Source: Segetibacter koreensis DSM 18137 (GTDB lineage Bacteria > Bacteroidota > Bacteroidia > Chitinophagales > Chitinophagaceae). From it: a stretch of 64,000 nt of DNA. The translations under genes were made by a program, and so were the position numbers. Below, one piece after another: positions 35,314 to 45,079 of the stretch. The notes below the pieces were generated by a model. It was given only the letters and a program-made list of their open reading frames with translations. It did no database searches and was not told the origin of the DNA. Within the stretch, counting starts at the first letter, position 1. Every line of letters starts with the position of its first letter. The stretch is from assembly GCF_000374045.1 (NCBI RefSeq), contig NZ_KB893328.1:1-64000 (forward strand). Reading direction: 5' to 3'.

Positions 35314-36873
35314 TTATGAACTGCAACTTAACATTGAGCATCCAGCCTTTTCAGCTGCCCATGATGGTCTTTTTGCATAAAATTGATCAAACTTAACTGA
35401 ATAAGGTTCCTTTATAGCTTCCTGTAGTTTTACAAACAGCGTATTATCACCCTTTTCTACATCTTCAATAGCCTGGTGAAGCAAATAATTCCGTAAAACA
35501 AAACGTGGATTATTTTCCCGCATCCGTTTTATTGATTCCTTCCTGCTGATTGTATTTGATTGAATTCTTTCTGAATATGTTTTCATCAAATCAAAAAGTT
35601 TTTCAACTTCCCCATCAGATGGGGTTTCATAAAAACTTTCTTCAAAATGTTCAATTACAGCTTGTTCATTTTCTATTTCCCCGGGTAGGTCTATAAGCAG
35701 TTGGTAGAAAATTGTCATATCTGGCTTTATAACGCTAAGCACTTTTTCAAACTGCTCAACAAACTTCATGTCCTTTTCGCTTACTGCATCCAGTCCTAGT
35801 TTGTTTGCCATCATGGTATTATACCTGCTCCAGTAAAAATCATCGTATGACTCTAAACTTGCTATTAGTTTGTCGTTATCCTCTACAATCGGAGCAATAG
35901 CACCGGCAAGACACGCCAGGTTCCATTTGGCAACGGCGGCCTGTCTTCCAAAAGCATATCTTCTGCCTGGCAGGTCTGTAGTATTAGGAGTAAAGTTAGG
36001 ATCATAATCATCAACAAATGAGTAAGGGCCATAATCAATCGTAAGACCAAGAATGGACATGTTGTCGGTATTCATAACACCATGAACAAAACCAACCCTT
36101 AACCACTCCACCATTAAACTTGCAGTGCGTTCAACTACTTCTGTAAACCAGGCCAAAATTTTATTATCGCCATTAATATGAGGATAGTATCTTTCAATCG
36201 TCCAGTCGATAAGCTTTCTTAAATTATTTATCTCACTTCTGGCAGCGGGCATTTCAAAATTGCCAAAACGCAAAAAGCTGGGGGCTACACGCATTACAAT
36301 TGCTCCGGGTTCATACGCAGCGTTTCCATTGTAAAACATGTCACGCATTACCCGTTCTCCTGTACTTACCAGGCTTAGCGCCCTTGTGGTTGGAACCCGC
36401 AGGTAATGCATTGCCTCACTCATAAGATATTCTCTTAAAGAAGATCTTAAAACTGCTCTTCCATCAGCATTTCGGCTATAAGCAGTTCGTCCGGCGCCTT
36501 TTAACTGCAGTTCCCAAACTTTGCCCGTAGATGTTTGTAATTCTCCAAGTGTTATTGCTCTTCCATCGCCTAATTGGCCTGCCCAGTTTCCAAACTGGTG
36601 GCCCGCATAACATGCAGCGTACGGACGCATCGAAGGCGTCACCATCTTTCCGCCCAAAATATCTATGTCCGCTTGGTTTATTGGTCTCTGTATTTCCAGT
36701 TCTTTTGCCAGCTCATCACTCCACGCGATAAGTGTAACATCTTTTACCACTGTCGGTACAGCCCTGCTATAAAATACACCAGGAGTTTGTCGCGGAGTTA
36801 TATTTCCACTTTCATCTCCATTAAAACCGTTGACAAAGTCATTCCTAAAATCAATTGAGCTTATGTTCTTCAT
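35314..36873 (-). CDS. selO: Protein adenylyltransferase SelO (YdiU)
   Basis: Pseudokinase-fold enzyme that AMPylates protein Ser/Thr/Tyr, linked to redox stress. 519 residues, in family range. Seen are RPYAACYAGHQFGNWAGQLGDGRAITLGE, a LKGAGRTAYSRNADGRAVLRSSLREYLMSEAMHYLRVPTTRALSLV core with the nucleotide-binding lysine and Glu, MNTDNMSILGLTIDYGPY and the catalytic aspartate DYGP. The C-terminus ends CSS, where the Cys occupies the selenocysteine site of eukaryotic SelO. Monocistronic. Confidence 0.93.
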   Translation of the reverse strand: MKNISSIDFRNDFVNGFNGDESGNITPRQTPGVFYSRAVPTVVKDVTLIAWSDELAKELEIQRPINQADIDILGGKMVTPSMRPYAACYAGHQFGNWAGQLGDGRAITLGELQTSTGKVWELQLKGAGRTAYSRNADGRAVLRSSLREYLMSEAMHYLRVPTTRALSLVSTGERVMRDMFYNGNAAYEPGAIVMRVAPSFLRFGNFEMPAARSEINNLRKLIDWTIERYYPHINGDNKILAWFTEVVERTASLMVEWLRVGFVHGVMNTDNMSILGLTIDYGPYSFVDDYDPNFTPNTTDLPGRRYAFGRQAAVAKWNLACLAGAIAPIVEDNDKLIASLESYDDFYWSRYNTMMANKLGLDAVSEKDMKFVEQFEKVLSVIKPDMTIFYQLLIDLPGEIENEQAVIEHFEESFYETPSDGEVEKLFDLMKTYSERIQSNTISRKESIKRMRENNPRFVLRNYLLHQAIEDVEKGDNTLFVKLQEAIKEPYSVKFDQFYAKRPSWAAEKAGCSMLSCSS

Positions 36874-37194
36874 AAATACTGGCTTAAATAGTTCCGTTCA
36901 AAGAAAATCTTGTAATCTAATTTATCGCAATTTCTTTGCCCATTTTATTTTAGCGATTTTAATTATTACAATTGACAACATTGACATGTTTTCCATACAT
37001 CTTTTATAACTTATTGTTAAGACCCTCCTCTTTACTAATACGATACTACACAAAATCTACCTCTTTTGCCATTTGCAAATTTTACTTGTGCAACACGTTT
37101 TTCTTTTTTTATTTGGAACAGTTTTTTAATGACTATCAAGATACCTTTGCAGGGTCAATTATTGTTAACAGAAAAAACGCGTAAAAAATTAGTT
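36874..37194. other. Intergenic region, nothing identified
   Basis: Between divergent selO and response-regulator starts. AT-rich. The upstream in-frame extension of the response regulator (to 37066) is Phe/Cys-rich and does not look like protein. Confidence 0.4.
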
Positions 37195-37578
37195 ATGTCA
37201 AACAGGACAATAAATAGCAAGAAAATAAAAAAGACATTGATTATTGAAGATGAAAGTGACATGTGCTTACTGTTGAACATTATGCTGAATGGTAAAGATG
37301 TGGAACTGGATCATGTAAAGAGCCTTGCCGCTGCAAAGGAGTATCTGGCAAAAGAAGATGCATCAGTTATTATTCTCGATAACAAACTTCCTGACGGATA
37401 CGGCATTGATTTTATAAGTTATATCAAAAGTAATTATCCGGCTATAAAGATTATTATGATCTCTGGTTATGATGCTTCTGTGGAGGATGTGGCCCTTGAT
37501 AATGGCGCCGATATCTTTTTGCAGAAACCTTTTACCAAAGACAAACTTTACCAGTCTATGATGGGATTGTTGAATTAG
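37195..37578 (+). CDS. Single-domain response regulator
   Basis: Start ATG 37195 (MSNRTINSKK) since upstream residues look non-coding. A 127-residue receiver with acidic pocket E18/D19, phosphoacceptor D62 in ILDNKLPDG and K111 in LQKPFTK. No output domain and no kinase nearby, so it is an orphan regulator that may act by contact. A terminator follows. Confidence 0.85.
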   Translation: MSNRTINSKKIKKTLIIEDESDMCLLLNIMLNGKDVELDHVKSLAAAKEYLAKEDASVIILDNKLPDGYGIDFISYIKSNYPAIKIIMISGYDASVEDVALDNGADIFLQKPFTKDKLYQSMMGLLN

Positions 37579-37604
37579 CAGCACAAGTAGCGCCAGGACA
37601 AATA

Positions 37605-37637
37605 AAAAAAGCCGCCAATGAGGTGGCTTTTTTTATT
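37605..37637 (+). terminator. Rho-independent terminator after response regulator
   Basis: Stem GCCGCC/GGTGGC (one G-U pair) with a 5 nt loop, preceded by an A-tract and followed by a T-tract. Confidence 0.75.
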
Positions 37638-37752
37638 TAGCACCATATAAGCTATATTGAGCAAAGTAAACAAGCGATTGTAAAATTCATGTTCGCATTA
37701 TTAAAAAAACTGGCTGTTTTATTGCTATCTCAAAGTTGTTGATTTGCAATAA

Positions 37753-39147
<1,395 letters not shown>

Positions 39148-39504
39148 TCTGTAATTTCTACTTACAAAAAACTTTTGTAATTTATTGAAATAATTAAATA
39201 GCCCGTTCTTTTCTACCTGATGAGAACGGGCATTATTATATCAAAAGGATAATGCAATCAATCGCATTTTAACACCCTGTTTCGCCGGAGGAGAGCCTCT
39301 CTTAATATTTGCAATAGTATTAAGAATTATAGGTTAAAAATAATAGGAATGTCAAAAGGTTACCTGCTAAACCTCAACTTGTAGCTACAAAAAATTCTTA
39401 ATTCATTTTTTATTTATACGAATTTTATAGGTTTCTGGTGGTACAATTTTTTATATCTTTTCCACTTACAAATACTCATTAAATTTTAAATTATTTTCTT
39501 GCTT
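39148..39504. other. Intergenic region, terminator only
   Basis: Contains the metY terminator at 39201-39240 and otherwise AT-rich DNA. The stretch before the carbamoyltransferase ATG shows no clear promoter match. Confidence 0.4.
39201..39240 (+). terminator. Terminator-like hairpin after metY
   Basis: Perfect 9 bp stem GCCCGTTCT/AGAACGGGC with a 13 nt loop. The following tract is ATTATTAT rather than pure T, so termination may be weak. Confidence 0.65.
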
Positions 39505-41184
39505 ATGAACGCACCTTCTATCCTGGGGATTAACAGAACACAAGACGGAACTATATCAATATTTGAGGGCGGTAAACATGTAATGTCTATACATAAAGAG
39601 CGGTTAACTAAAAGAAAGCATCATTGGGGAAGGTTGGGCGATATGAAGCTGTATAAAGAACGAATTCCGGCGGTTGACCGACCCTACGATCTTGTGGTCG
39701 AATGCTGGAGTGCAGATACGGAACGCGAAAAAAAGGAGCAGTATCACGAGGAGCTTAGAACTGTTTTAAACCTTAAACCTAATGCCCGCATCGTTGAGAT
39801 TTCACACCATCTTTCTCACTTATATAGTTGTTACCCGCCAAGTGGTTTTGACACTTGTGCTGTTATGATTATTGATAGTGTTGGCAGTCCCGTAGAGCAT
39901 ATTAAGTACGACTACCCCGGTAAGGAAGGTAAGGAGAATTTATTTGAAGTTGCCTCCTATTATTATTGTCAAAATGGTGAGATAAAATGTATAAAAAAGC
40001 AATTACACGACCGCGATCCTGAGAACCCTCACGGGCTTGGCAATTTTTATTATAAGCTCACTGAATGTTTGTTTAAAGGTGAGGGTAATGAAGGTAAGGT
40101 AATGGGTCTTGCTGCTTACGGTAACTTAGATGCATTAGACTTACCGGATTTAATAGTGAAAGAAGGCGAAGTTTTCATACCCGAGGAATGGCAGGAAATG
40201 TTTAAGTGTACGGATTATAATTATAAAGACCAGAAAAAGACCTTTCAGGAAAAAGCAGATTTTGCAGCAAAAGGACAGGATGTTTTTGAGAAAGCATTGA
40301 TAGAGATAGCAGCATGGCTGGCTGAAACAACAGGCACAAAAAATATAGCTTATGCAGGTGGCTGCGCCCTTAATTGTGTAGCTAATACAAAAGTTCTTGA
40401 GCAAGGTTATGATTTATTCATTCCACCGGCTCCGCATGACGGAGGTACTTCCGTGGGCTGTGCTATTTATGGTGCTGTAGAGTGTTTTAAAATTAAAAAT
40501 GAATATCAATGGCGGTTTGATTATCTCGGCCCGGATGTAGATATACAGGAAGTGACGAAGCTCATTGATAATTATCCTGATTTGAAAATTGAAAAACCAG
40601 AAAATCTTATTGAGCTCTGTTCTGATCATCTGCGCTGGGGTAAGATATTGTGTGTTTTTCAAAGTAATAGTGAGTTTGGCCCCAGGGCATTGGGTAACCG
40701 CAGCATTGTTGCTGATACGAGGTATGCCGTAAATAAGTTCTGGATTAATGCATTTATTAAAGGTCGTGAATGGTTCCGTCCCATTGCACCATTTGTTTTA
40801 GAAGAAGATGTAAGTGAATATTTTAATTTTAAAGGAAGAACACCGTTTATGCTGTTCACTGCATTTTTACATGATAAGTATAAAGATAAGTTTCCTACGA
40901 TAGAACATGTTGATCATAGTGCGAGAATACAAACCGTTAGTAAAGAAGATAATGAATTTATCTATGATCTTATAAAAAACTTCAAAGAAAAAACAGGCGT
41001 GGGCATTATTGCCAACACATCTTTCAACGGTAAAAATGAGACAATGGTAGAGACATTGACTGATGCAATAAATTGTTTCGTAAATAACGCAATTCATTAC
41101 CTGGTGGTGCCGCCATATATTATTTCAAAAAAGAACGAGGTGAGTAATCCATTGCAATTGTCGAATGCAAAGGTTGCGGGGTAA
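39505..41184 (+). CDS. Carbamoyltransferase (NodU/TobZ-type)
   Basis: Start ATG 39505 (MNAPSILGINRT); an upstream in-frame TTG at 39499 adds only two residues. The 559-residue protein shows the N-terminal Kae1-like fold (ISHHLSHLYSCYPPSGFDTCAVMIIDSVG, NEGKVMGLAAYG, YAGGCALNC) and C-terminal YrdC-like part with FGPRALGNRSI. Such enzymes make carbamoyl-AMP from carbamoyl phosphate and transfer carbamoyl to a hydroxyl of sugars or natural products. The next gene is a PIG-L deacetylase 125 bp away on the same strand; no glycosyltransferase or NRPS genes are near. Confidence 0.9.
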   Translation: MNAPSILGINRTQDGTISIFEGGKHVMSIHKERLTKRKHHWGRLGDMKLYKERIPAVDRPYDLVVECWSADTEREKKEQYHEELRTVLNLKPNARIVEISHHLSHLYSCYPPSGFDTCAVMIIDSVGSPVEHIKYDYPGKEGKENLFEVASYYYCQNGEIKCIKKQLHDRDPENPHGLGNFYYKLTECLFKGEGNEGKVMGLAAYGNLDALDLPDLIVKEGEVFIPEEWQEMFKCTDYNYKDQKKTFQEKADFAAKGQDVFEKALIEIAAWLAETTGTKNIAYAGGCALNCVANTKVLEQGYDLFIPPAPHDGGTSVGCAIYGAVECFKIKNEYQWRFDYLGPDVDIQEVTKLIDNYPDLKIEKPENLIELCSDHLRWGKILCVFQSNSEFGPRALGNRSIVADTRYAVNKFWINAFIKGREWFRPIAPFVLEEDVSEYFNFKGRTPFMLFTAFLHDKYKDKFPTIEHVDHSARIQTVSKEDNEFIYDLIKNFKEKTGVGIIANTSFNGKNETMVETLTDAINCFVNNAIHYLVVPPYIISKKNEVSNPLQLSNAKVAG

Positions 41185-41207
41185 TTTTATTGAATTATAA
41201 AAAGTCT

Positions 41208-41264
41208 AAAGACACAAAGCTTCGCGGGGTAAATGTTTTTCCCTTAGCGTGACTTTGTGTCTTT
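41208..41264. repeat. Fossil inverted repeat between tailoring genes
   Basis: Perfect 12 bp arms AAAGACACAAAG/CTTTGTGTCTTT plus imperfect inner pairing around a T-rich loop. Looks like a REP-type palindrome; such CACAAAG palindromes recur in Bacteroidota intergenic DNA. Confidence 0.65.
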
Positions 41265-41309
41265 AAGTGTTAATAGTAAAATTTGTAACAAGATCAGTTT
41301 TAACCAGAA

Positions 41310-42053
41310 ATGAATAATCCTCCTAAAATATATATTCTTTCGCCTCATTTTGATGATGCTGCATACGGCCTTACAATTACAATTTCAAAACTGCTTAACC
41401 GTAAAGTACCTGTTACTCTTATTAATTGTTTTACGATTACAAAATGGACAGCACTTCCCGTTACTGATAAGGATGTAAAATCGGTCAGCCTGCTGCGGGC
41501 CATGGAAGATGTTGAATATAATAAACTTTTTAATTCTGCTATCAAAATCATTAATCTCGACCTGCTTGATGCACCTTTAAGAAATGGATATATTTTCCAG
41601 AATCAGCCATTTCAACAAAATGAACTGCAACTGGTAGACGAATTAGGGAAATTGTTGGAACAACATGTTGTTGGTGGAATATTACTTTGCCCGCTTGCTA
41701 TTGGCAATCATATTGACCATGCTATCTGCCGCGAAGCGGTGATCAAACTGTACAAGAAGTTTAGTGTTATTTTTTTTGAAGACTTGCCCTATGCGCAAAG
41801 AATCGGTGAAGACCAGGTACGCCGGCACATTAAAGACCTGGAAGAAAAATTAGATGTAAAACTGAAAAGTTATACATGTGGTCTGCAAAACTGTACGATA
41901 GATAAAGGACACGCAATCAAGGTATATAAAAGCCAATTGAATGAGGAAATTCATTCGGAGATTCTTTCACGCATGAACGCAATGGAAGGTGAAAGGTTGT
42001 GGAGTGAAGATCTTGAGATCGAGAGGTGGGCAACGTTGTTAGAAAACGACTAG
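41310..42053 (+). CDS. PIG-L/LmbE-family deacetylase
   Basis: Zinc-dependent hydrolase of the N-acetylglucosaminyl deacetylase family. The metal motif is SPHFDDA (H13, D15, D16), varied from the common HPDD, with the second ligand segment GNHIDH (H134, D136, H137). 247 residues. Sits after the carbamoyltransferase on the same strand; the two activities often occur in sugar or antibiotic tailoring, so a shared substrate is possible. A 125 bp gap with a fossil repeat lies between them, so co-transcription is not proven. Confidence 0.85.
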   Translation: MNNPPKIYILSPHFDDAAYGLTITISKLLNRKVPVTLINCFTITKWTALPVTDKDVKSVSLLRAMEDVEYNKLFNSAIKIINLDLLDAPLRNGYIFQNQPFQQNELQLVDELGKLLEQHVVGGILLCPLAIGNHIDHAICREAVIKLYKKFSVIFFEDLPYAQRIGEDQVRRHIKDLEEKLDVKLKSYTCGLQNCTIDKGHAIKVYKSQLNEEIHSEILSRMNAMEGERLWSEDLEIERWATLLEND

Positions 42054-42243
42054 AGGCAGATTTGTTAATAATGATTATGGAATGAGTGGGAGAGGAGAGG
42101 CTACCAGATGACGATACGGTAATAGAGGAAATTCAAAAAGTATTTTGTAAATTTAAAGTGAAGGGAACTTAAGGTGTTACTATTTGTTGGAGTTGGATAT
42201 TGATTTATATTGACTATAAGCCTTTCCTCTTTATCGTTAATAA

Positions 42244-43026
42244 ATGCAGCAACAAGTTATATCATACCAAATAGCTGATAATATTGACGTAAAAACATTT
42301 AAAAATGTTTTTAAAGCTGAATTATATCATAGCGACCCAAGTGAGCTTTTTTATAAAATAGATACAGATCAATACGTTTATGTATTTAAGTATGGCGTGG
42401 TGTGCTTCTTGAATTGTGACCCTATTAAGATATCTGAATTTTTACTGCTGGTTTCAAATTATTGCAAAAACCCTTTTAGTGACAGCCTATCCGAAGAGTA
42501 CCAAATTAAAACCAATGGAAATGAGAACAAAATCGCTTATAAGTATATAGAGATTATAGGCTCAGATATAGAAGTTTTACGTTTGATCATGTTGAATGTT
42601 TCCCAATCGGTGGCCCTCGATTATTATTCCGAAGAAACGACCAAGCTTTTGGAAGAAACCAATTTTCATACTCAGATATTAGCCACAAAGGGCAGGTTGG
42701 GCATAAGAGGATTGCGTCTGAAAAAATACATCGGAACATCGCTGTTGTTGAAGAACCGCATTGCTGAGAACTTGTACATATTCGACTCGCCTCCCGAGAC
42801 ATGGGAGGACGAAAATCTGAACAAAATTGATCTTGACCTGAAGCGCATGTTTGACTTGCAGGAACGGTCAAGAAACATTCATGATGGATTAAATATTATA
42901 AAAGACAACCTGGAACTTTTCAGGGCGCTTTTGCAATCCCGCCATAGCAACATTCTTGAGTGGATTGTTATTATTTTAATACTTGTAGAGGTACTGAATT
43001 TATTTGTTGAAAAATTATTGCATTAA
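42244..43026 (+). CDS. RMD1/YagE (DUF155) family protein
   Basis: 260 residues ending in a C-terminal membrane segment (ILEWIVIILILVEVLNLF). The conserved stretch DSPPETWEDENLNKIDLDLKRMFDLQERSRNIHDGLNIIKDNLELFRALLQSRHSNILEW is typical of the DUF155 family, found in yeast Rmd1 and many bacteria, function unresolved. The N-terminal half is soluble. Monocistronic. Confidence 0.85.
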   Translation: MQQQVISYQIADNIDVKTFKNVFKAELYHSDPSELFYKIDTDQYVYVFKYGVVCFLNCDPIKISEFLLLVSNYCKNPFSDSLSEEYQIKTNGNENKIAYKYIEIIGSDIEVLRLIMLNVSQSVALDYYSEETTKLLEETNFHTQILATKGRLGIRGLRLKKYIGTSLLLKNRIAENLYIFDSPPETWEDENLNKIDLDLKRMFDLQERSRNIHDGLNIIKDNLELFRALLQSRHSNILEWIVIILILVEVLNLFVEKLLH

Positions 43027-43074
43027 ACTTTACCGGTGATAGCATAAATAAAAACAGCAGCAAAAACAATTGCC

Positions 43075-43908
43075 CTACAGGTTAAGTGCAGTTCGAAATG
43101 TATTGCAATGAGCCTCCAGTATATGTCTTATATCAGTCGAATATCCTCCGCCCATACACACTACACAGGGTATGGAATGTTTTTTAATGAGAGAAAGCAC
43201 TATTTCATCTCTTTGTTTGCAACCTTGTATAGTTACTTTCAGTTTTCCAAATTTGTCTGTTTCAAGAATATCAACACCTGATTGAAAAAAACAAAAATCA
43301 GGCTTTACGTGTCCAAAAAGTTTAGATAAAGTGTCTGATAAAATACTGAGGTAAGCGGCATCATTAATTCCATCAGCGAGCGGAATGTCAAGGTCAGATT
43401 TTTCTTTGTGAAAGGGATAATTGTGCCGGCCGTGCATGCTGAAAGTAAAAACGCCAGGTTCATTTTCAAAAAGCTTTGCAGTGCCATTTCCCTGGTGCAC
43501 ATCAAGGTCAACTACTATTATCTTTTTAGCAAGTTTTTTACGCAAAAGATAATTTGCCGCTACTGCCTGGTCATTCAGCAAACAAAATCCCTCTCCGCGG
43601 TCAGCAAAAGCATGGTGAGTGCCACCTGCCACATTTAAAGCTATACCGCTTTCAAATGCCCAATGACAACAATCGATTGTTCCCTGCGTAATAATTAGCT
43701 CCCTTAAAGTGAGCCCGGGAGATTGCGGAAAGCCAATTTTTCTTTGCTCAGATGCAGAAAGTGTTTGATGTAATAATTTGTCCAGGTATCCTTTTTCATG
43801 AGTCCATAATATAATCTCCTCGGTACAAGTCTGTGGAGTTATGAGATTTTCATTAGTAATGGTTCCTTCATGAAGTAACTGTTCCGGAATTAGTTCGTAT
43901 TTAAGCAT
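43075..43908 (-). CDS. HDAC-like (class II) deacetylase, start codon uncertain
   Basis: Arginase/deacetylase-fold zinc enzyme of the AcuC/HDAC family, 277 residues from ATG 43908. Active-site features: H98-H99 in GGTHHAF, zinc ligands D134 and H138 in VDLDVHQG, and GGGY near the end. Family members usually start about 20 residues earlier; the same frame continues upstream as IAYSPIYAHPLPEGHRFP to residue -20, all characteristic of the family, but there is no ATG there. The codon at 43969-43971 where Met is expected is TCA, at a 15 bp tandem duplication. The true start may be ATT at 43978. Substrates may be acetylated polyamines or metabolites. Confidence 0.85.
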   Translation of the reverse strand: MLKYELIPEQLLHEGTITNENLITPQTCTEEIILWTHEKGYLDKLLHQTLSASEQRKIGFPQSPGLTLRELIITQGTIDCCHWAFESGIALNVAGGTHHAFADRGEGFCLLNDQAVAANYLLRKKLAKKIIVVDLDVHQGNGTAKLFENEPGVFTFSMHGRHNYPFHKEKSDLDIPLADGINDAAYLSILSDTLSKLFGHVKPDFCFFQSGVDILETDKFGKLKVTIQGCKQRDEIVLSLIKKHSIPCVVCMGGGYSTDIRHILEAHCNTFRTALNL

Positions 43909-43964
43909 AGGAAACCGGTGCCCCTCAGGTAAAGGGTGAGCATATATTGGTGAGTAAGCTATTT

Positions 43965-43994
43965 TTATTGAACTGTTAATTATTGAACTGTTAA
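43965..43994. repeat. Perfect 15-bp tandem duplication
   Basis: TTATTGAACTGTTAA occurs twice in direct succession (43965-43979 and 43980-43994). It covers the place where the HDAC start codon should be. Confidence 0.9.
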
Positions 43995-44109
43995 AAGGTT
44001 ATTGAATGGATTATTAGATTTTCGTCGTTTTTTGTTTATTAGCAATTGATTGTAAAGAGTTGTTTAATGATTTTATTGTTAATAAAGGATCTGCTCCATT
44101 AAGTTCTGA

Positions 44110-44136
44110 CAGTACAAGAGTGCGACGCAACAGAAG
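44110..44136. repeat. Dispersed intergenic repeat, copy D
   Basis: Contains ACAAGAGTGCGACGCAAC, which is identical over 18 bases to the reverse complement of copy C at 28965; AGTACAAG precedes it as in copy A. Confidence 0.55.
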
Positions 44137-44213
44137 CATAACAGATGATTCTCTGCTGGCTAACCAAATCCTCCTCCTGTCTTCTTCAAATATCGATGAT
44201 ATAAATAATTGCT

Positions 44214-44897
44214 CTATATTTTAATAACAGCTGCGTTCTGGCTTTTTAATGGATTTGCTGGTATAATTGCAAAAACATTATCAGATGATTTTGGTTCAAT
44301 GGATGCTCCGCCGGTAAACTTCGAAAATGCAGGAAGAACCGCGAAACTGTCAGTAAAATAATAACAGGGCAAAGAAAGACTTTGTTTTGCAAGGCCTTTG
44401 AGCAACACGCAGGGATGTATGTGACCGCTAAAGTAATAATTGATTTGAGGAGAAGGGGTACATGCATCGCTGATATCGTGAACAAAACAGAAGTTGGCAA
44501 CATGTAAATGATTATCTGAAACTGAAATGTTTGCTTCGGAATACCATTCATTTTTTAAAATATCATGATTGCCCTTAACAAGTTGTATGTGAAGATGGCT
44601 GAAGTCGTTGCGCCATTTTTTAAAAAAGTCAAGTTCTTTGTTGACAACGCTATGAAAAAGGTCGCCGACAACAATTAATTGTTGTGGTTTGTACAACTGC
44701 AACTGATTTACCAGCCGCTGCATATCTTCTTTGTAAACGCTTTGAGGAACAGCAATCCCTGATTTACGAAAATGACCCGTTTTTCCAAAATGAAGATCTG
44801 AAATAATGAGTGATTTTTGCTCCTCCCAATATATACAACGGTCAGCAGAAAGCCACAATGTTTGCTGATTTAAAATAAACCTCTCAAATGCCTGCAA
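44214..44897 (-). CDS. pdeM: Ligase-associated DNA-damage-response endonuclease PdeM
   Basis: Calcineurin-like metallophosphoesterase, 227 residues. All motifs visible: D34-L-H36 in SDLHFGKTGHFRKSG, G-D79 in VVGDLFHS, GNHD (109-112), H140 and SGHIHP (H159, H161). The SDLHFGKTGHFRKSGIAVP segment is diagnostic of PdeM, normally clustered with an ATP-dependent ligase, exonuclease and helicase. None of those partners is in this window, so the gene is detached or its partners lie elsewhere. Confidence 0.88.
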   Translation of the reverse strand: MQAFERFILNQQTLWLSADRCIYWEEQKSLIISDLHFGKTGHFRKSGIAVPQSVYKEDMQRLVNQLQLYKPQQLIVVGDLFHSVVNKELDFFKKWRNDFSHLHIQLVKGNHDILKNEWYSEANISVSDNHLHVANFCFVHDISDACTPSPQINYYFSGHIHPCVLLKGLAKQSLSLPCYYFTDSFAVLPAFSKFTGGASIEPKSSDNVFAIIPANPLKSQNAAVIKI

Positions 44898-45079
44898 TTA
44901 TTTTCAATTTAAAGAACGGCAAAGATAGGGTAGGAATCAAGGTTATCAGGGGCAGAAAAATTTGATTTTTTTTAAAGGAAGAACTAGCTAACATACGACA
45001 ATCGCGCAGAAAAGCGTAAATTTTATTCCGTCTATATGCTTATCTGTTTCAGTTACAAGCGGGCAGCTTAATTTTGAAT

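Larger units (their letters stand above)
43909..44213. other. Intergenic region with tandem duplication and repeat copy D
   Basis: Holds the missing 5' coding part of the HDAC gene (to about 43968), the 15 bp tandem duplication and repeat copy D. No further gene seen. Confidence 0.5.
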
